38,430 nt of DNA from JBOFSR01 sp051651645 (GCA_051651645.1 JBOFSR010000006.1:1-38430); one strand, 5' to 3'; shown: positions 8,015 to 16,866, numbered from the stretch's first letter. Numbers and translations are program-made. The notes: generated by a model not told the origin, from the letters alone.

Positions 8015-8827
8015 ATGAAAAAAATACTGACTATTGCAGGTTCGGACGCTTCAGGCGGTGCGGGACTTGAGGCTGATTTAAAAACCTTTGAAGAATACGG
8101 TTTATATGGCATGACTGCTATAACCTTAATTGCCACAATGGATCCCTCTAATAACTGGAGTCATGGCGTTTTTCCCATAGGTGAGGATGTTTTACGATCT
8201 CAATTGGAGACAATTTTTGCAGGCATTGGCGTAGATGCTGTAAAAACAGGAATGCTTGGAACCTCGTATGCGGTTGAGTTGTCGCGTCAATTTTTGACAA
8301 AATATAAAGTAGAAAATTATGTTTTAGATCCTGTGATGGTTTGTAAGGGGACAGATGAAGCGTTGAGTCCTGAGTTAAACGCACAAATTATTCGCGATTT
8401 ATTGCCTCTTGCTAAAGTTGTCACACCGAATCTTTTTGAGGCTGGACAAATTGCAGGAATTAAGGTTGAGACGCTGTCTGATATGGAAGAAGCTGCAAAA
8501 ATTATTTATCAAAAAGGTGCAAAAAATGTGTTTATCAAGGGCGGCTCTAAGTTGCCTTTGTCGAACAATAAGGCAATCGATATTTTATATGATGGAAAAA
8601 CAATCACTCATATTGAGGATGATTTAGTATCGACTGTATGGACACATGGAGCGGGCTGCACAATTGCTGCGGCGATTGCATCTTCTCTTGCCTGTGAGAA
8701 AAGCCTTCTTGAAGCTGTCAAAAGTGCAAAGCGATTTATCACGGAAAGTTTAAAAGCTTCTTTTCCTCTCAATAAGTGGGTTGGGTCTGGAAATCCAAGT
8801 AGCTGGCGAAAAGAATATTTTTGTTAA
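8015..8827 (+). CDS. pdxK: Pyridoxine/hydroxymethylpyrimidine kinase, PdxK/ThiD type
   Basis: This 270-residue ribokinase-fold protein starts TIAGSDASGGAGLEADLKTF, the hallmark of ThiD-type kinases. It then shows DPVMVCKG, VVTPNLFEA and the anion-hole lid THGAGCT. The residues MDPSNNWSH, DPVMVCKG and FPLNKWVG are those of the Firmicute-type pyridoxine kinase (a ThiD paralogue with the Cys-His lid), so vitamin B6 phosphorylation is the better guess; HMP-phosphate kinase activity is the alternative. No other thiamine or B6 gene is nearby to decide. I start at the ATG at 8015, five or six bases after AGGAGG, not at the upstream in-frame TTG at 7970, which would run through the hairpin. Confidence 0.85.
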   Translation: MKKILTIAGSDASGGAGLEADLKTFEEYGLYGMTAITLIATMDPSNNWSHGVFPIGEDVLRSQLETIFAGIGVDAVKTGMLGTSYAVELSRQFLTKYKVENYVLDPVMVCKGTDEALSPELNAQIIRDLLPLAKVVTPNLFEAGQIAGIKVETLSDMEEAAKIIYQKGAKNVFIKGGSKLPLSNNKAIDILYDGKTITHIEDDLVSTVWTHGAGCTIAAAIASSLACEKSLLEAVKSAKRFITESLKASFPLNKWVGSGNPSSWRKEYFC

Positions 8828-8836
8828 TTAAACGGT

Positions 8837-9370
8837 ATGAGCTCATCTGCAAATCACTTTTTATTTTGCCCCTCTTGTAAATCCTCTCGCATAAAAATGA
8901 TCGAGTGTAAGCATTGGGTATGCCAAGATTGCGGTTTTGATTTATTTCACAATGTCGCAAGTGCTGTTGGCTTAATTATAACGGTAAAAAACAAGGTTCT
9001 TATGACTGTCCGCTCTTATGAGCCAAAGAAGGGTTTGCTTTGTTTTCCTGGGGGCTTTGTGAATCCTTATGAGACACTTGAGCAAGCGTGTTTTCGTGAA
9101 TGTCAAGAAGAAATTGGTATAATTGTGCCGACGTTTTCGTATTTTGCGAGTTTTCCTAATCAGTATGAGTATAAAGATTTTTTGTACCATACAAGTGATA
9201 CTTTTTTTCTGTGCGATTATGACGGTCATGAAGCTGATTTGTTTTCTGCTATTAAATTACTCGATGGTGAGGTTGCAGAATGTATTCTTGTTGATCCTGC
9301 ACAGCTTGACGAAAGAAAGATTGCTTTTGATTCGGGTGTGCAGGTAATTAGACGCTTGAAAAATATTTAA
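8837..9370 (+). CDS. NUDIX hydrolase with N-terminal zinc ribbon
   Basis: A 177-residue protein with two CxxC pairs (CPSCKSSR, then CQDCGF; residues about 11-37) forming a rubredoxin-like zinc ribbon, followed by a NUDIX domain. The NUDIX box is complete: GGFVNPYE then TLEQACF then RECQEEIGI. This layout resembles NudC-like and ADP-ribose or NAD(H)-type pyrophosphatases, but it is shorter and lacks a recognisable NudC specificity motif, so the substrate is open. It lies 9 nt after the pdxK-type gene and probably shares its transcript. Its stop codon overlaps that of murA on the other strand by 4 bp, leaving no room for a terminator between the convergent genes. Confidence 0.88.
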   Translation: MSSSANHFLFCPSCKSSRIKMIECKHWVCQDCGFDLFHNVASAVGLIITVKNKVLMTVRSYEPKKGLLCFPGGFVNPYETLEQACFRECQEEIGIIVPTFSYFASFPNQYEYKDFLYHTSDTFFLCDYDGHEADLFSAIKLLDGEVAECILVDPAQLDERKIAFDSGVQVIRRLKNI

Positions 9371-10641
9371 ATGCGTTCGATATTTGCACCAAGCATTTTT
9401 AGCCGTTCTGTTAAGTTTTCATAGCCTCGTTCAACTTGATAAATATTTCTAATAATGCTTTCACCTTTTGCACTCAAGGCGGCAATAATCATAGCCATGC
9501 CTGCTCGCACATCAGGTGATACAAGATCACTTCCTTGAAGTTCGCTCGGCCCACTTACGACAGCACGATGCGGATCACACAGGGTAATTTTTGCCCCCAT
9601 TCCAATCAGCTTATCAACAAAAAACATTCGCGATTCAAACATTTTTTCATGAATTAAAACTGTTCCCTTAACTTGCGTTGCAACAACGGTCATGATGCTT
9701 GTTAAATCTGGTGGAAATCCTGGCCACGGTGAGTCATCAATTTTTGGAATCATTCCGCCTAAGTCAGTATTAACAACTAATTGTTGTTTTTTACTCACCG
9801 TTAGTGTGTTGTCTTTGATTGTCCATGTGATACCAAGTTTTTCAAAGGCAATTTTTATTGGGCGCATATCGCGAGGATTTATGTCCGTAATGGTGATTGA
9901 GCCTTTTGTTGCCGCAGCAAGTCCAATAAAAGACCCAATTTCCATGTAGTCAGGGCCAATACTAAAGTCGCATCCAGAAAGCTCATCAACACCATCGATA
10001 ATCAAAATATTTGAGCCAATTCCAGAGATTTTCGCTCCCATTTTATTGAGCATATTGCATAAATCTTGCACGTGGGGTTCGCTGGCAACGTTCGTAAAAA
10101 TCGTCTGGCCTTTCGCTCGAACAGCTGCCATTATTGCATTTTCTGTTGCAGTAACGGAGGCTTCATCAAGAAATATGTCTGCTCCTTTTAAGGATTTTGC
10201 CGTAAATTTAAAAATCCCGTTAATCCAAACCTTTGCTCCAAGTTCTTTTAGAGCAAGGAAGTGAGTGTCAAGGCGCCTGCGGCCAATCACATCGCCTCCT
10301 GGGGGAGGTAAGATAACTTCGCCCATTCTTGCAAGTAGTGGGCCTGCAAAAAGAATTGATGCCCGCAGTTTTTTTGATAAATCAACAGATACTTCTGTTT
10401 TAGTAATATTTTTTGCACAGATTGTGTAGCTATTCGGTTTATTTTTTGTAACACTCGCTCCAAGTGACTCAACAATTTCAAGCATTACGCCAACATCTTC
10501 AATTTCTGGCAAATTGTGCAACGTAACAGGATTGCTGGTTAAAAGAGTTGCTGCAATGCATGGTAATGCCGCATTTTTATTTCCGCTTGCTTTGATGGTT
10601 CCAGAAATTGGATTGCCACCGATTATTTTGTATTCGTTCAT
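9367..10641 (-). CDS. murA: UDP-N-acetylglucosamine 1-carboxyvinyltransferase
   Basis: This 424-residue protein is MurA, the first committed enzyme of peptidoglycan synthesis, transferring enolpyruvate from PEP to UDP-GlcNAc in the cytoplasm. ASGNKNAALP at the N-terminus, DVRAGMAMIIAAL near the C-terminus and the two-lobed length fit. The active-site loop reads PPPGGDVIGRR: Asp117 stands where the catalytic Cys of most bacteria lies. Asp at this site is known from other MurA enzymes, including those of some spirochaetes, and blocks fosfomycin alkylation, so natural fosfomycin resistance is predicted. Start at ATG 10641, close to a GGTGGG ribosome site, rather than the TTG at 10653. The TSCPD gene lies 63 nt upstream on the same strand. 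Confidence 0.96.
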   Translation of the reverse strand: MNEYKIIGGNPISGTIKASGNKNAALPCIAATLLTSNPVTLHNLPEIEDVGVMLEIVESLGASVTKNKPNSYTICAKNITKTEVSVDLSKKLRASILFAGPLLARMGEVILPPPGGDVIGRRRLDTHFLALKELGAKVWINGIFKFTAKSLKGADIFLDEASVTATENAIMAAVRAKGQTIFTNVASEPHVQDLCNMLNKMGAKISGIGSNILIIDGVDELSGCDFSIGPDYMEIGSFIGLAAATKGSITITDINPRDMRPIKIAFEKLGITWTIKDNTLTVSKKQQLVVNTDLGGMIPKIDDSPWPGFPPDLTSIMTVVATQVKGTVLIHEKMFESRMFFVDKLIGMGAKITLCDPHRAVVSGPSELQGSDLVSPDVRAGMAMIIAALSAKGESIIRNIYQVERGYENLTERLKMLGANIERI

Positions 10642-10704
10642 ATTCCCACCCAAATAATGTAATAATTAAATTATCGTATTATTTTTAATAATTTATTACT
10701 TCTT

Positions 10705-10944
10705 TTAAGAAAGATGTTTTTCTAATGCGAGTGCTAATTGTTCTGGGCAGCTTGTGGGTTTGAATCCGCATTTAACGCCCTTGAATTTTTCGATAACTTC
10801 TTTTGCGTCCATGCCTTCAACTAAAATTCCAATTCCCTTTAGGTTTCCATTGCATCCGCCATCAAATTTGACCGAATACACTTTATTGTCTTTTATTTCA
10901 AAATGGATTTTTGAAGCACAGGTGCCTGTTGTAGAATAGGTCAT
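10705..10944 (-). CDS. Small TSCPD-domain protein (TIGR03905-like)
   Basis: This 79-residue protein consists of a single domain ending in the motif TSCPEQLA, the TSCPD signature also found at the end of some ribonucleotide reductases. It has the TGTCASKI, DGGCNGN, VKCGFKP and TSCPEQ cysteines expected of the stand-alone family, probably for metal binding. Biochemical role is unknown. It precedes murA on the same strand. A TTGGAG ribosome site lies about 9 nt before the ATG. A palindrome of the DtxR/TroR type lies just upstream (10970-10988), which would suit a metal-responsive gene. Confidence 0.85.
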   Translation of the reverse strand: MTYSTTGTCASKIHFEIKDNKVYSVKFDGGCNGNLKGIGILVEGMDAKEVIEKFKGVKCGFKPTSCPEQLALALEKHLS

Positions 10945-10969
10945 AAAATCTCCAATTTTTATAGGTGAA

Positions 10970-10988
10970 GTAGGTATGATTTACCTAC
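10970..10988 (-). promoter_or_regulatory. DtxR/TroR-like operator candidate
   Basis: GTAGGTA-N5-TACCTAC is a perfect 7-bp inverted repeat containing TAGGT-N7-ACCTA, the same half-sites and spacing as the classical DtxR/IdeR box. It lies 26 nt upstream of the TSCPD gene start, where it would overlap the promoter on the minus strand. The regulator is not in this window. Confidence 0.45.
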
Positions 10989-11117
10989 ATTTAAGTGTAA
11001 CATAAAGCTTGCCGCTTTGCAATCAGTGCTGTAGCTAATTTAAAATCATTTTTTGTATAAAACTATAAAAAAAGAGGGATGAGCCAGGTAATTTTTCGTA
11101 AAAGAGGTAAAAACTAC

Positions 11118-11146
11118 TAGACATGAGTTTTGAAAAAATATATACT
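11118..11146 (+). promoter_or_regulatory. tRNA promoter, TAGACA-N17-TATACT
   Basis: TAGACA (11118-11123) and TATACT (11141-11146) are 17 nt apart and end 16 nt before the mature tRNA 5' end, as expected for a single tRNA transcription unit. Confidence 0.55.
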
Positions 11147-11162
11147 ATATTCACTTTTTTAA

Positions 11163-11235
11163 CGGGATGTAGCCTAGGGGCTAAGGCGTCTGGTTTGGGA
11201 CCAGAAGACCGGGGGTTCGAATCCCTCCATCCCGA
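11163..11235 (+). tRNA. tRNA-Pro (anticodon TGG)
   Basis: All four arms fold: acceptor CGGGATG/CATCCCG, D stem GCCT/AGGC, anticodon stem TCTGG/CCAGA around the loop TTTGGGA, and T stem GGGGG/CCCTC (one G-U) around TTCGAAT. The loop gives anticodon TGG, proline. The discriminator base is A and CCA is not encoded, so CCA must be added by nucleotidyltransferase. Confidence 0.96.
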
Positions 11236-11243
11236 TACGTCAA

Positions 11244-11269
11244 GTTGCTGATTATTAGCAACTTTTTTT
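11244..11269 (+). terminator. Rho-independent terminator after tRNA-Pro
   Basis: GTTGCT and AGCAAC form a 6-bp stem around a 7-nt loop, followed directly by seven T residues (11263-11269), 9 nt after the tRNA. Confidence 0.85.
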
Positions 11270-11368
11270 ATTTTAAATTTGCTGTTTTTGCTTTCAAGTT
11301 AAGAGTTGATTTCATAGTAAAATTCTTTTTAATCCAGAGCTAAATTGCACTTCAGCTGAATTTTAATC

Positions 11369-11398
11369 TTGATTAAATCCTTTTTTTTCGGTTATATT
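11369..11398 (+). promoter_or_regulatory. Leaderless-type promoter of pepF
   Basis: TTGATT (11369-11374) and TATATT (11393-11398) have an 18-nt spacer. The -10 ends 6 nt before the ATG at 11405, and no Shine-Dalgarno is present. Confidence 0.5.
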
Positions 11399-11404
11399 CA
11401 TAGT

Positions 11405-13198
11405 ATGAAATTACAAACACCAACGCGTAAAGAAGTTGCATCGTGTGATACGTGGGACTTATCAACGCTTTATAAAACTCCTGCTGACTGGGACAATGAC
11501 TTGCGAAAACTTAGTTCTCTTTGTGCGGCCATTACAAAATTGCAGGGAACACTTTCCAAAAAAGAAAATCTTTTATGTGCCTTGCAAAATCTTGAGGTTT
11601 TGAATAAAACAATTGAATCACTGGGCAACTATGCATTTTTGCTGACGACTGAGGATGAGGGCAATACCGAAAATCAAAGTCGACAAGGCAAATATGTCAT
11701 TGAAGTTACGCAAATATCTGCAAGCTTGAGTTTTTTAGAGCCAGAGATTCAAAGCATTCCCTCAGATCGTATTCAGTCATGGATAAAAGAGGCGGATTTT
11801 GCTGATTATTCAATTTGGCTTTCAAAACTCATTCGTGCAAAGCCGTATATTTTGAGTGAAAAAGAAGAGCGTTTAATCGCCTTGCAAGGTCATGCAAACG
11901 AAACGGCTCATAAGGCTTTTGGAATGCTTACGAATGTTGACTTGCAGTATGGAGTGATTAAAACAAAGCAGGGTGAGCATCCGATTACGCAGTCATCGTG
12001 GTCTGTTTTTATGGAAAGTAGCGATCGCCAAACGCGTAAGGACGCCTACACGCAGTTTTACCATGCTTTTGACACGCACAAAAACACGATTGCCTCCTTG
12101 TACGCGGGGAGCGTCAACCTTGATGTGTATCATGCACAAGCTCGCGGCTATGAATCCTCTCGGCACATGGCATTATTTCCCGATAACGTGCCGCTGAGCG
12201 TTTACGATAATCTTATTACGACGGTTCGCAATAATCTTGCTCCCTTGCATAAATATTATAGCCTGCGAAAAAAAATATTAAAACTCGATGAGCTTCGTCA
12301 TTATGATGTGTATGTTCCCTTAGTTGAGAGCGTTAAAAAAACGACGAGTTTTGATGCGGCGGTGGAAATACTTCGCACTTCACTTTCTCCTTTGGGCAAA
12401 GATTACACCGATACGCTTTGTCATGGCCTTTTAAACGGCTGGTGTGATAAATACGAAAACAAAGGCAAGCATTCAGGGGCGTTTAGTTCAGGGGCGTTTA
12501 CGGGCTATCCGTATATTTTGATGAATTACAAGCAAGACGTGCTTCGCGATGATTTTACCCTTGCCCATGAAGGCGGCCATTCTATGCACTCGTGGCATTC
12601 CTCCCGAGCAAATCCTTTTATGCACTACGATTATACCATTTTTGAGGCTGAAGTTGCCTCGACGTTTAACGAAGAGCTTTTGTTCCGTTTTATGCTTGAA
12701 AATGAAAAAGATCAAAATGTAAAAAATTATCTTTTGTGTAATCGAGCAAGTGACATTTTGGCAACACTTTATCGCCAAACAATGTTTGCTGAATACGAAT
12801 TAAAAACGCATCAATTGGTAGAAAGCGGCATTCCGCTTACGGTGGATGAGTGTCGAAAAATATATCGAGAATTGTTGGCTTCCTACTTTGGGGAGGAGAT
12901 GATTTTTGAAGAACAAAGCGATTTAGAATGTTTGCGAATCCCTCATTTTTATCGTGCTTTTTATGTGTACAAATACGCCACAGGAATTTCTGCTTCCCTT
13001 GCCCTTGCCGAACGCGTTCTCAGTGGTGGAGCGAAAGAAAAAGATGATTACTTTGCCTTTCTCAAATCAGGGGGATCTCGCTTTCCCATTGAAGCACTAA
13101 AAGTTGCAGGCGTCGATATGAACTCAACAAAGCCAATCGAGCAAGCAATCGGTGTATTTTCTCGTCTTGTCGATAACATTGAAAGTTCTTTATTGTAA
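11405..13198 (+). CDS. pepF: Oligoendopeptidase F (M3B metallopeptidase)
   Basis: This 597-residue protein is a zinc peptidase of the M3 thimet family that cleaves short peptides in the cytoplasm. The zinc motif is AHEGGHSMH near residue 390 (HExxH with the third ligand Glu in FEAEVASTFNEEL 25 residues on). FYVYKYATGISASLALAE near the C-terminus is the family's substrate-binding segment. Length is typical of PepF. I prefer the ATG at 11405 over the TTG at 11369: the latter is itself the -35 box of a good promoter whose start site would fall on the ATG, and neither codon has a ribosome site. No partner gene; the glycosyltransferase follows 63 nt downstream. Confidence 0.95.
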   Translation: MKLQTPTRKEVASCDTWDLSTLYKTPADWDNDLRKLSSLCAAITKLQGTLSKKENLLCALQNLEVLNKTIESLGNYAFLLTTEDEGNTENQSRQGKYVIEVTQISASLSFLEPEIQSIPSDRIQSWIKEADFADYSIWLSKLIRAKPYILSEKEERLIALQGHANETAHKAFGMLTNVDLQYGVIKTKQGEHPITQSSWSVFMESSDRQTRKDAYTQFYHAFDTHKNTIASLYAGSVNLDVYHAQARGYESSRHMALFPDNVPLSVYDNLITTVRNNLAPLHKYYSLRKKILKLDELRHYDVYVPLVESVKKTTSFDAAVEILRTSLSPLGKDYTDTLCHGLLNGWCDKYENKGKHSGAFSSGAFTGYPYILMNYKQDVLRDDFTLAHEGGHSMHSWHSSRANPFMHYDYTIFEAEVASTFNEELLFRFMLENEKDQNVKNYLLCNRASDILATLYRQTMFAEYELKTHQLVESGIPLTVDECRKIYRELLASYFGEEMIFEEQSDLECLRIPHFYRAFYVYKYATGISASLALAERVLSGGAKEKDDYFAFLKSGGSRFPIEALKVAGVDMNSTKPIEQAIGVFSRLVDNIESSLL

Positions 13199-13261
13199 AA
13201 ATCCTGCTATGAAAAATGATTTTGATTTTTGTTCGATAGAAAAGAAAAGTTGCTCGCACAA

Positions 13262-14482
13262 ATGAAAATAGCAATTTGTACAATGGGAACACGAGGCGAT
13301 GTACAGCCGTATGTCATTCTTGCAAAAGAACTTATTGAAGAAGGTCATTGCGTTCAGCTTGCAACAGCAAAAAATTTTGCAAGTCTTGTGCAATCGTATG
13401 GCGTCGATTTTATTCCCATTGAGGCGGATTACGAAAGCATTTTGAATTCCGATGACGGAAAAAAAATGCTTAAAGTCAATCCTTTTGCGATTCGACGAAA
13501 TCTTGAAAAATGGATTTATCCTTTAATTAAAGATTCGCTTTGCACTTTTTATAAACTTGCAAGTCAAAGTGATAAGGTGATTTATCATCCTAAGACGCTT
13601 TGTGATTGCTTTGCCGATCAGTTTGCTCATAAAATGATTAGGGCTATGCTTGTTCCTGTTATCGAGCCGACACGGGAGTTTGCAAATCCTGCTTTGAGCG
13701 GAATTGTCCTGCCGCCATTTCTGTACCGAGTGAGCTATAATATAATGCAACTCAGCACACAAATGCTTAAAAAGCCCATTGAGGATTTTAGAGAGACTGT
13801 GAATTTGCCAAAAAAATATACAAAGGTTGCGGTGCAATCTCTGTATACCATCAGTGAACATTTTTTGCCAAAGCCAAAGGATTTTTGCTCGAGCTCAATT
13901 TTTACAGGTTTTTGGTTTGACACGTCAAAAAAAGATTTGCCCCTAGACGTAAAAGATTTTATGCAAAAAAAGCCAACGCTGGTTATCACTTTTGGGAGTA
14001 TGCCGTTTAAATGTCAATTTGATTTAGCCGCTGCAATCGAAAAAATTACTGAAACGCACGATCTTCATTTTGTTGTGGTTAAAGGCTGGGGCTTTAGCAA
14101 AACAGCGATATTGGAAAAAAATCCCCGAGTAAAAATTATTGAAAATGCACCGTATGATAAGCTCTTTGCGTATGCGAAGGCTATTATTCATCATGGCGGA
14201 ATTGGCACAACCGCCGAATGCTTACGAGCAGGCAAGCCGTGCATGATTTGTCCTGTTTTTTATCCCGTTGGTGATCAACAATTTTGGGGGAATCAAATTG
14301 CAAAAAAGGGATTGGGTGTGAAACCCATTCCCCTTGGTAAACTTACCGAGAAAAAATTTATTTCACGCGTGAATGAACTATTAACTCAGCCCATTTTTTA
14401 TGAAAATGCACAAAAAATGCAATCAGTCTTGTTACAAGAAAACGGCATAAAAAATGCAGTCACCATAATTTACTCTGCGTGA
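13262..14482 (+). CDS. UDP-glycosyltransferase, MGT/GT1 type
   Basis: This 406-residue protein has the two-Rossmann GT-B pattern of the MurG/macrolide/sterol glycosyltransferase group. The N-terminus KIAICTMGTRGDVQPYVILA with the GTRGDVQP loop binds the acceptor, and the C-terminal donor site reads IIHHGGIGTTAECLRAGKP, followed by the GDQQFWGNQI sugar-contact segment. These residues are those of enzymes that glycosylate lipids, sterols or macrolides. The acceptor is unknown; a membrane glycolipid is plausible for a spirochaete. Start at ATG 13262; the upstream in-frame TTG at 13229 lacks a ribosome site. The end overlaps the convergent exonuclease gene by 13 bp. Confidence 0.87.
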   Translation: MKIAICTMGTRGDVQPYVILAKELIEEGHCVQLATAKNFASLVQSYGVDFIPIEADYESILNSDDGKKMLKVNPFAIRRNLEKWIYPLIKDSLCTFYKLASQSDKVIYHPKTLCDCFADQFAHKMIRAMLVPVIEPTREFANPALSGIVLPPFLYRVSYNIMQLSTQMLKKPIEDFRETVNLPKKYTKVAVQSLYTISEHFLPKPKDFCSSSIFTGFWFDTSKKDLPLDVKDFMQKKPTLVITFGSMPFKCQFDLAAAIEKITETHDLHFVVVKGWGFSKTAILEKNPRVKIIENAPYDKLFAYAKAIIHHGGIGTTAECLRAGKPCMICPVFYPVGDQQFWGNQIAKKGLGVKPIPLGKLTEKKFISRVNELLTQPIFYENAQKMQSVLLQENGIKNAVTIIYSA

Positions 14483-14994
14483 TGTGCTTTGATAAAAATT
14501 TCGCCGCAGGTTTTTGCGTCATCAAGTGCATTGTGTGCGTCGTAGACAATGCCAAAATGATCTGCTAAAGAAGTCAAACTGTGCGACTCAAGCTCTTTCC
14601 ATGCTTGGCGTGCTTTTTTAAGCGAGCATTCCCATTCAAAATCGCACAACGGAGATTTGATTTCGTAGTAGGCGAGGCACGCATCCAAAACACTTTTGTC
14701 AAATGGGGAGTTATGGGCAACAAAGGGAATATTCTTATTTGTCGCCGTCGCCTTTTTAATAAACGGATCAATTGTTTTAGCTAAAACCTCGGGAAATAAA
14801 TCCTCATTTTCAACATCTTCAACCGTTAAGCCGTGAATGTCCGTAAAATCTTCGCGGATATACAATGACGGCGGCTTAATAAGCGAATAAGCACTGTCAA
14901 CTATTTTTCCGTTTTTGAAATGCACAAGCCCTATGGAAATAGCACTGTTGCGATCGTGATTTGCTGTTTCAAAATCAATTGCAATAAAATTCAT
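14470..14994 (-). CDS. DEDDh 3'-5' exonuclease, DnaQ-like
   Basis: A 174-residue stand-alone exonuclease domain. ExoI is FIAIDFETAN, ExoII is VAHNSPFDKSVLD, and ExoIII is AHNALDDAKTCGEI, giving the Asp-Glu-Asp-Asp and His set of two-metal proofreading-type nucleases. Without a polymerase or other domain, it resembles the small DnaQ-like exonucleases, with roles in DNA repair or RNA trimming; the substrate is unknown. A strong AAAGGAG lies ahead of the ATG. It follows the AAA ATPase gene on the same strand after 88 nt and overlaps the end of the glycosyltransferase gene. Confidence 0.9.
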   Translation of the reverse strand: MNFIAIDFETANHDRNSAISIGLVHFKNGKIVDSAYSLIKPPSLYIREDFTDIHGLTVEDVENEDLFPEVLAKTIDPFIKKATATNKNIPFVAHNSPFDKSVLDACLAYYEIKSPLCDFEWECSLKKARQAWKELESHSLTSLADHFGIVYDAHNALDDAKTCGEIFIKAHHAE

Positions 14995-15082
14995 TTTTAT
15001 TCTCCTTTGTATAAAACTCCCAATAAGTTTAGCATGTTTTTATATTTTACCCAATGGGCAATTATCCTCAAAGCCGATTTTA

Positions 15083-16840
15083 TTAAAACCCAACTGTTTT
15101 GCTCTCACTATTTGCCGCTAAGATTTTTTCACTTTGGCAAAACTCAATAATTTCATCCTTGCACGGCTTTTTTCCCGTAACAATGTGATGCAGCGAAATT
15201 TTTCTTGCGATATTGTCAATTTCTCCGCCAGAAAACAAATACTCGCTTGCCAGCTTGTGGCTCAAGTCCTCCGAAATCCACTGTATTTTATTTTTCCAAA
15301 TCAATTTTTTTGCCTCCGTTGAAGGCGATTCAAATTTAATTTTGAATAAAAATCGGCGCTCAAAAGCTGCATCAAAATTGGTTGCAAGATTCGTTGTTGC
15401 AATCAAAATCCCTTGCAAATTCTCCATTTCTTCAAGGATTATATTTTGAATTGCATTATCAGTTTTATCCGTTGAGCGACTTGGATTTTCCGATCGCTTG
15501 CTAAAAATTGCATCCGCTTCATTAAATAAAAGAATGGGCATTTTTTCTATTGTTGATTGCGAGGCGATTTTGCACATCGTTTTGTACGAAGAAAAAATAT
15601 TTTTAATTAATTTTTCACTTTCGCCATACCAGCAGGTTTTTGTCTTGCTGATATCAACATGAAAAATCGCACGCCCTGTTTTTTTTGCGATTTGATAAAC
15701 ACTTTCGGTTTTTCCTGTGCCGGGGGATCCATAAAATAAAACAGCAACGCCTGAAGGCAGCGATTCTTTTGCCAAACGTTTTTGTAAAAGAGAAAACTGC
15801 TTTTCTTCAAAAACTGCCTGCAAATGATTAATTTCTTTTTCATTTTTTTTGCTGTAAAAAAGACTTTTTTCTTTAATATCGTCTGGTTTTAGCAGTTTTG
15901 AGTCATCAAATTTTTTCTTAAAAAGATTTGCATGCTCTCCCAAAAAAACATCCCAGCCCTTATCCGTTAAAGTAAACGTAGTATTTTGAACAGAACCTTT
16001 TTTTTCAAATTGTATAAGGTCTTGTTGTAAAAGAGTGTGCGTTTTATTAATAAAAGTTTGTGCTTTTTGGTAGTATTGCGATGGCTGAGAATAAATGTGT
16101 ATCAAGATATTATTGAGGGTGTTTTCCTTGTGCTCATTTTGATGCATTAATTCGCACACTAAATAGAAAAAAAGTCGGTCGTCGATAGACGGAATATTTT
16201 TTTCCATCGTGCGTATCATGGGAAGATGGCGGTACGCACGTTCAATTTTTTTGACATCGGCAAAAAGTAGCGTCGGTGAATAGAACTCGCTGGCTTTGTC
16301 TAAAAGATCAATAACCATTAAAAGAAAACTGGTCGAATCTTTTTCTTTCTTGTTGTCTCTAATTATGACAAGGCTTTTGTTTTCGATAATCGATTGCGAA
16401 ATTGATTCAGGAATGCGGTAGTTTTTTGTAAAATAGTTGTCGCAACTAGGAGAAAAAGGATTATCATTTTGAATCGTTAATCCTTTTCTTTGCAGGGACT
16501 CAAGATGTTTTTTGTGCGAGACAAACTGCGAGGACGTCATATCTAAATACTCTTTGAGTTGAACAAAATTCGCATCTATAGCATCGTCAATACCAGCAGA
16601 AAAAATACAACAAAAAAGAAACGTTTCAATCGTTTCAGTGTTCAAATAATTATTAAGCCGCTCGAGCATTTTTTCAGTTTTTTTAGAAAGCCTTGGTTTT
16701 AGCTTTGATTTCGGCATTGCTTCTTTAATACTAAAAATTGCCTGCAAAATATTCCAGCGAATTTTTTTCCCCTCTTTTGCAGCGGGCTTTACTGTTGTAA
16801 TCACCGTGTCCGACAAAGATTTTGTTTCTAAATTACTCAT
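15083..16840 (-). CDS. AAA ATPase with NEAD Walker B
   Basis: A 585-residue protein with an N-terminal helical region of about 340 residues, the middle part (about 265-300) looking like a winged helix. A single classic AAA domain follows: Walker A GSPGTGKTE at 371-379, pore loop CWYGESEK near 405, Walker B ILLFNEADAI with Asn440-Glu441, sensor 1 ATTN at 481-484 and arginine finger FERRF at 493-497. The Asn before the catalytic Glu replaces the usual Asp; from memory this is shared by a bacterial family of such ATPases, so it need not be inactivating. Function is unknown; the fold suggests protein remodelling. Start ATG 16840, GGAG 7 nt upstream. A 37-bp repeat copy (16867-16903) sits just upstream. 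Confidence 0.82.
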   Translation of the reverse strand: MSNLETKSLSDTVITTVKPAAKEGKKIRWNILQAIFSIKEAMPKSKLKPRLSKKTEKMLERLNNYLNTETIETFLFCCIFSAGIDDAIDANFVQLKEYLDMTSSQFVSHKKHLESLQRKGLTIQNDNPFSPSCDNYFTKNYRIPESISQSIIENKSLVIIRDNKKEKDSTSFLLMVIDLLDKASEFYSPTLLFADVKKIERAYRHLPMIRTMEKNIPSIDDRLFFYLVCELMHQNEHKENTLNNILIHIYSQPSQYYQKAQTFINKTHTLLQQDLIQFEKKGSVQNTTFTLTDKGWDVFLGEHANLFKKKFDDSKLLKPDDIKEKSLFYSKKNEKEINHLQAVFEEKQFSLLQKRLAKESLPSGVAVLFYGSPGTGKTESVYQIAKKTGRAIFHVDISKTKTCWYGESEKLIKNIFSSYKTMCKIASQSTIEKMPILLFNEADAIFSKRSENPSRSTDKTDNAIQNIILEEMENLQGILIATTNLATNFDAAFERRFLFKIKFESPSTEAKKLIWKNKIQWISEDLSHKLASEYLFSGGEIDNIARKISLHHIVTGKKPCKDEIIEFCQSEKILAANSESKTVGF

Positions 16841-16866
16841 TTTTATCTCCGTGTTTGTTTATACCT

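Noticed and set aside
8837..9370. Naming the Zn-ribbon NUDIX gene nudC
   Set aside because: It is much shorter than NudC and the NudC specificity motif after the NUDIX box is not visible.
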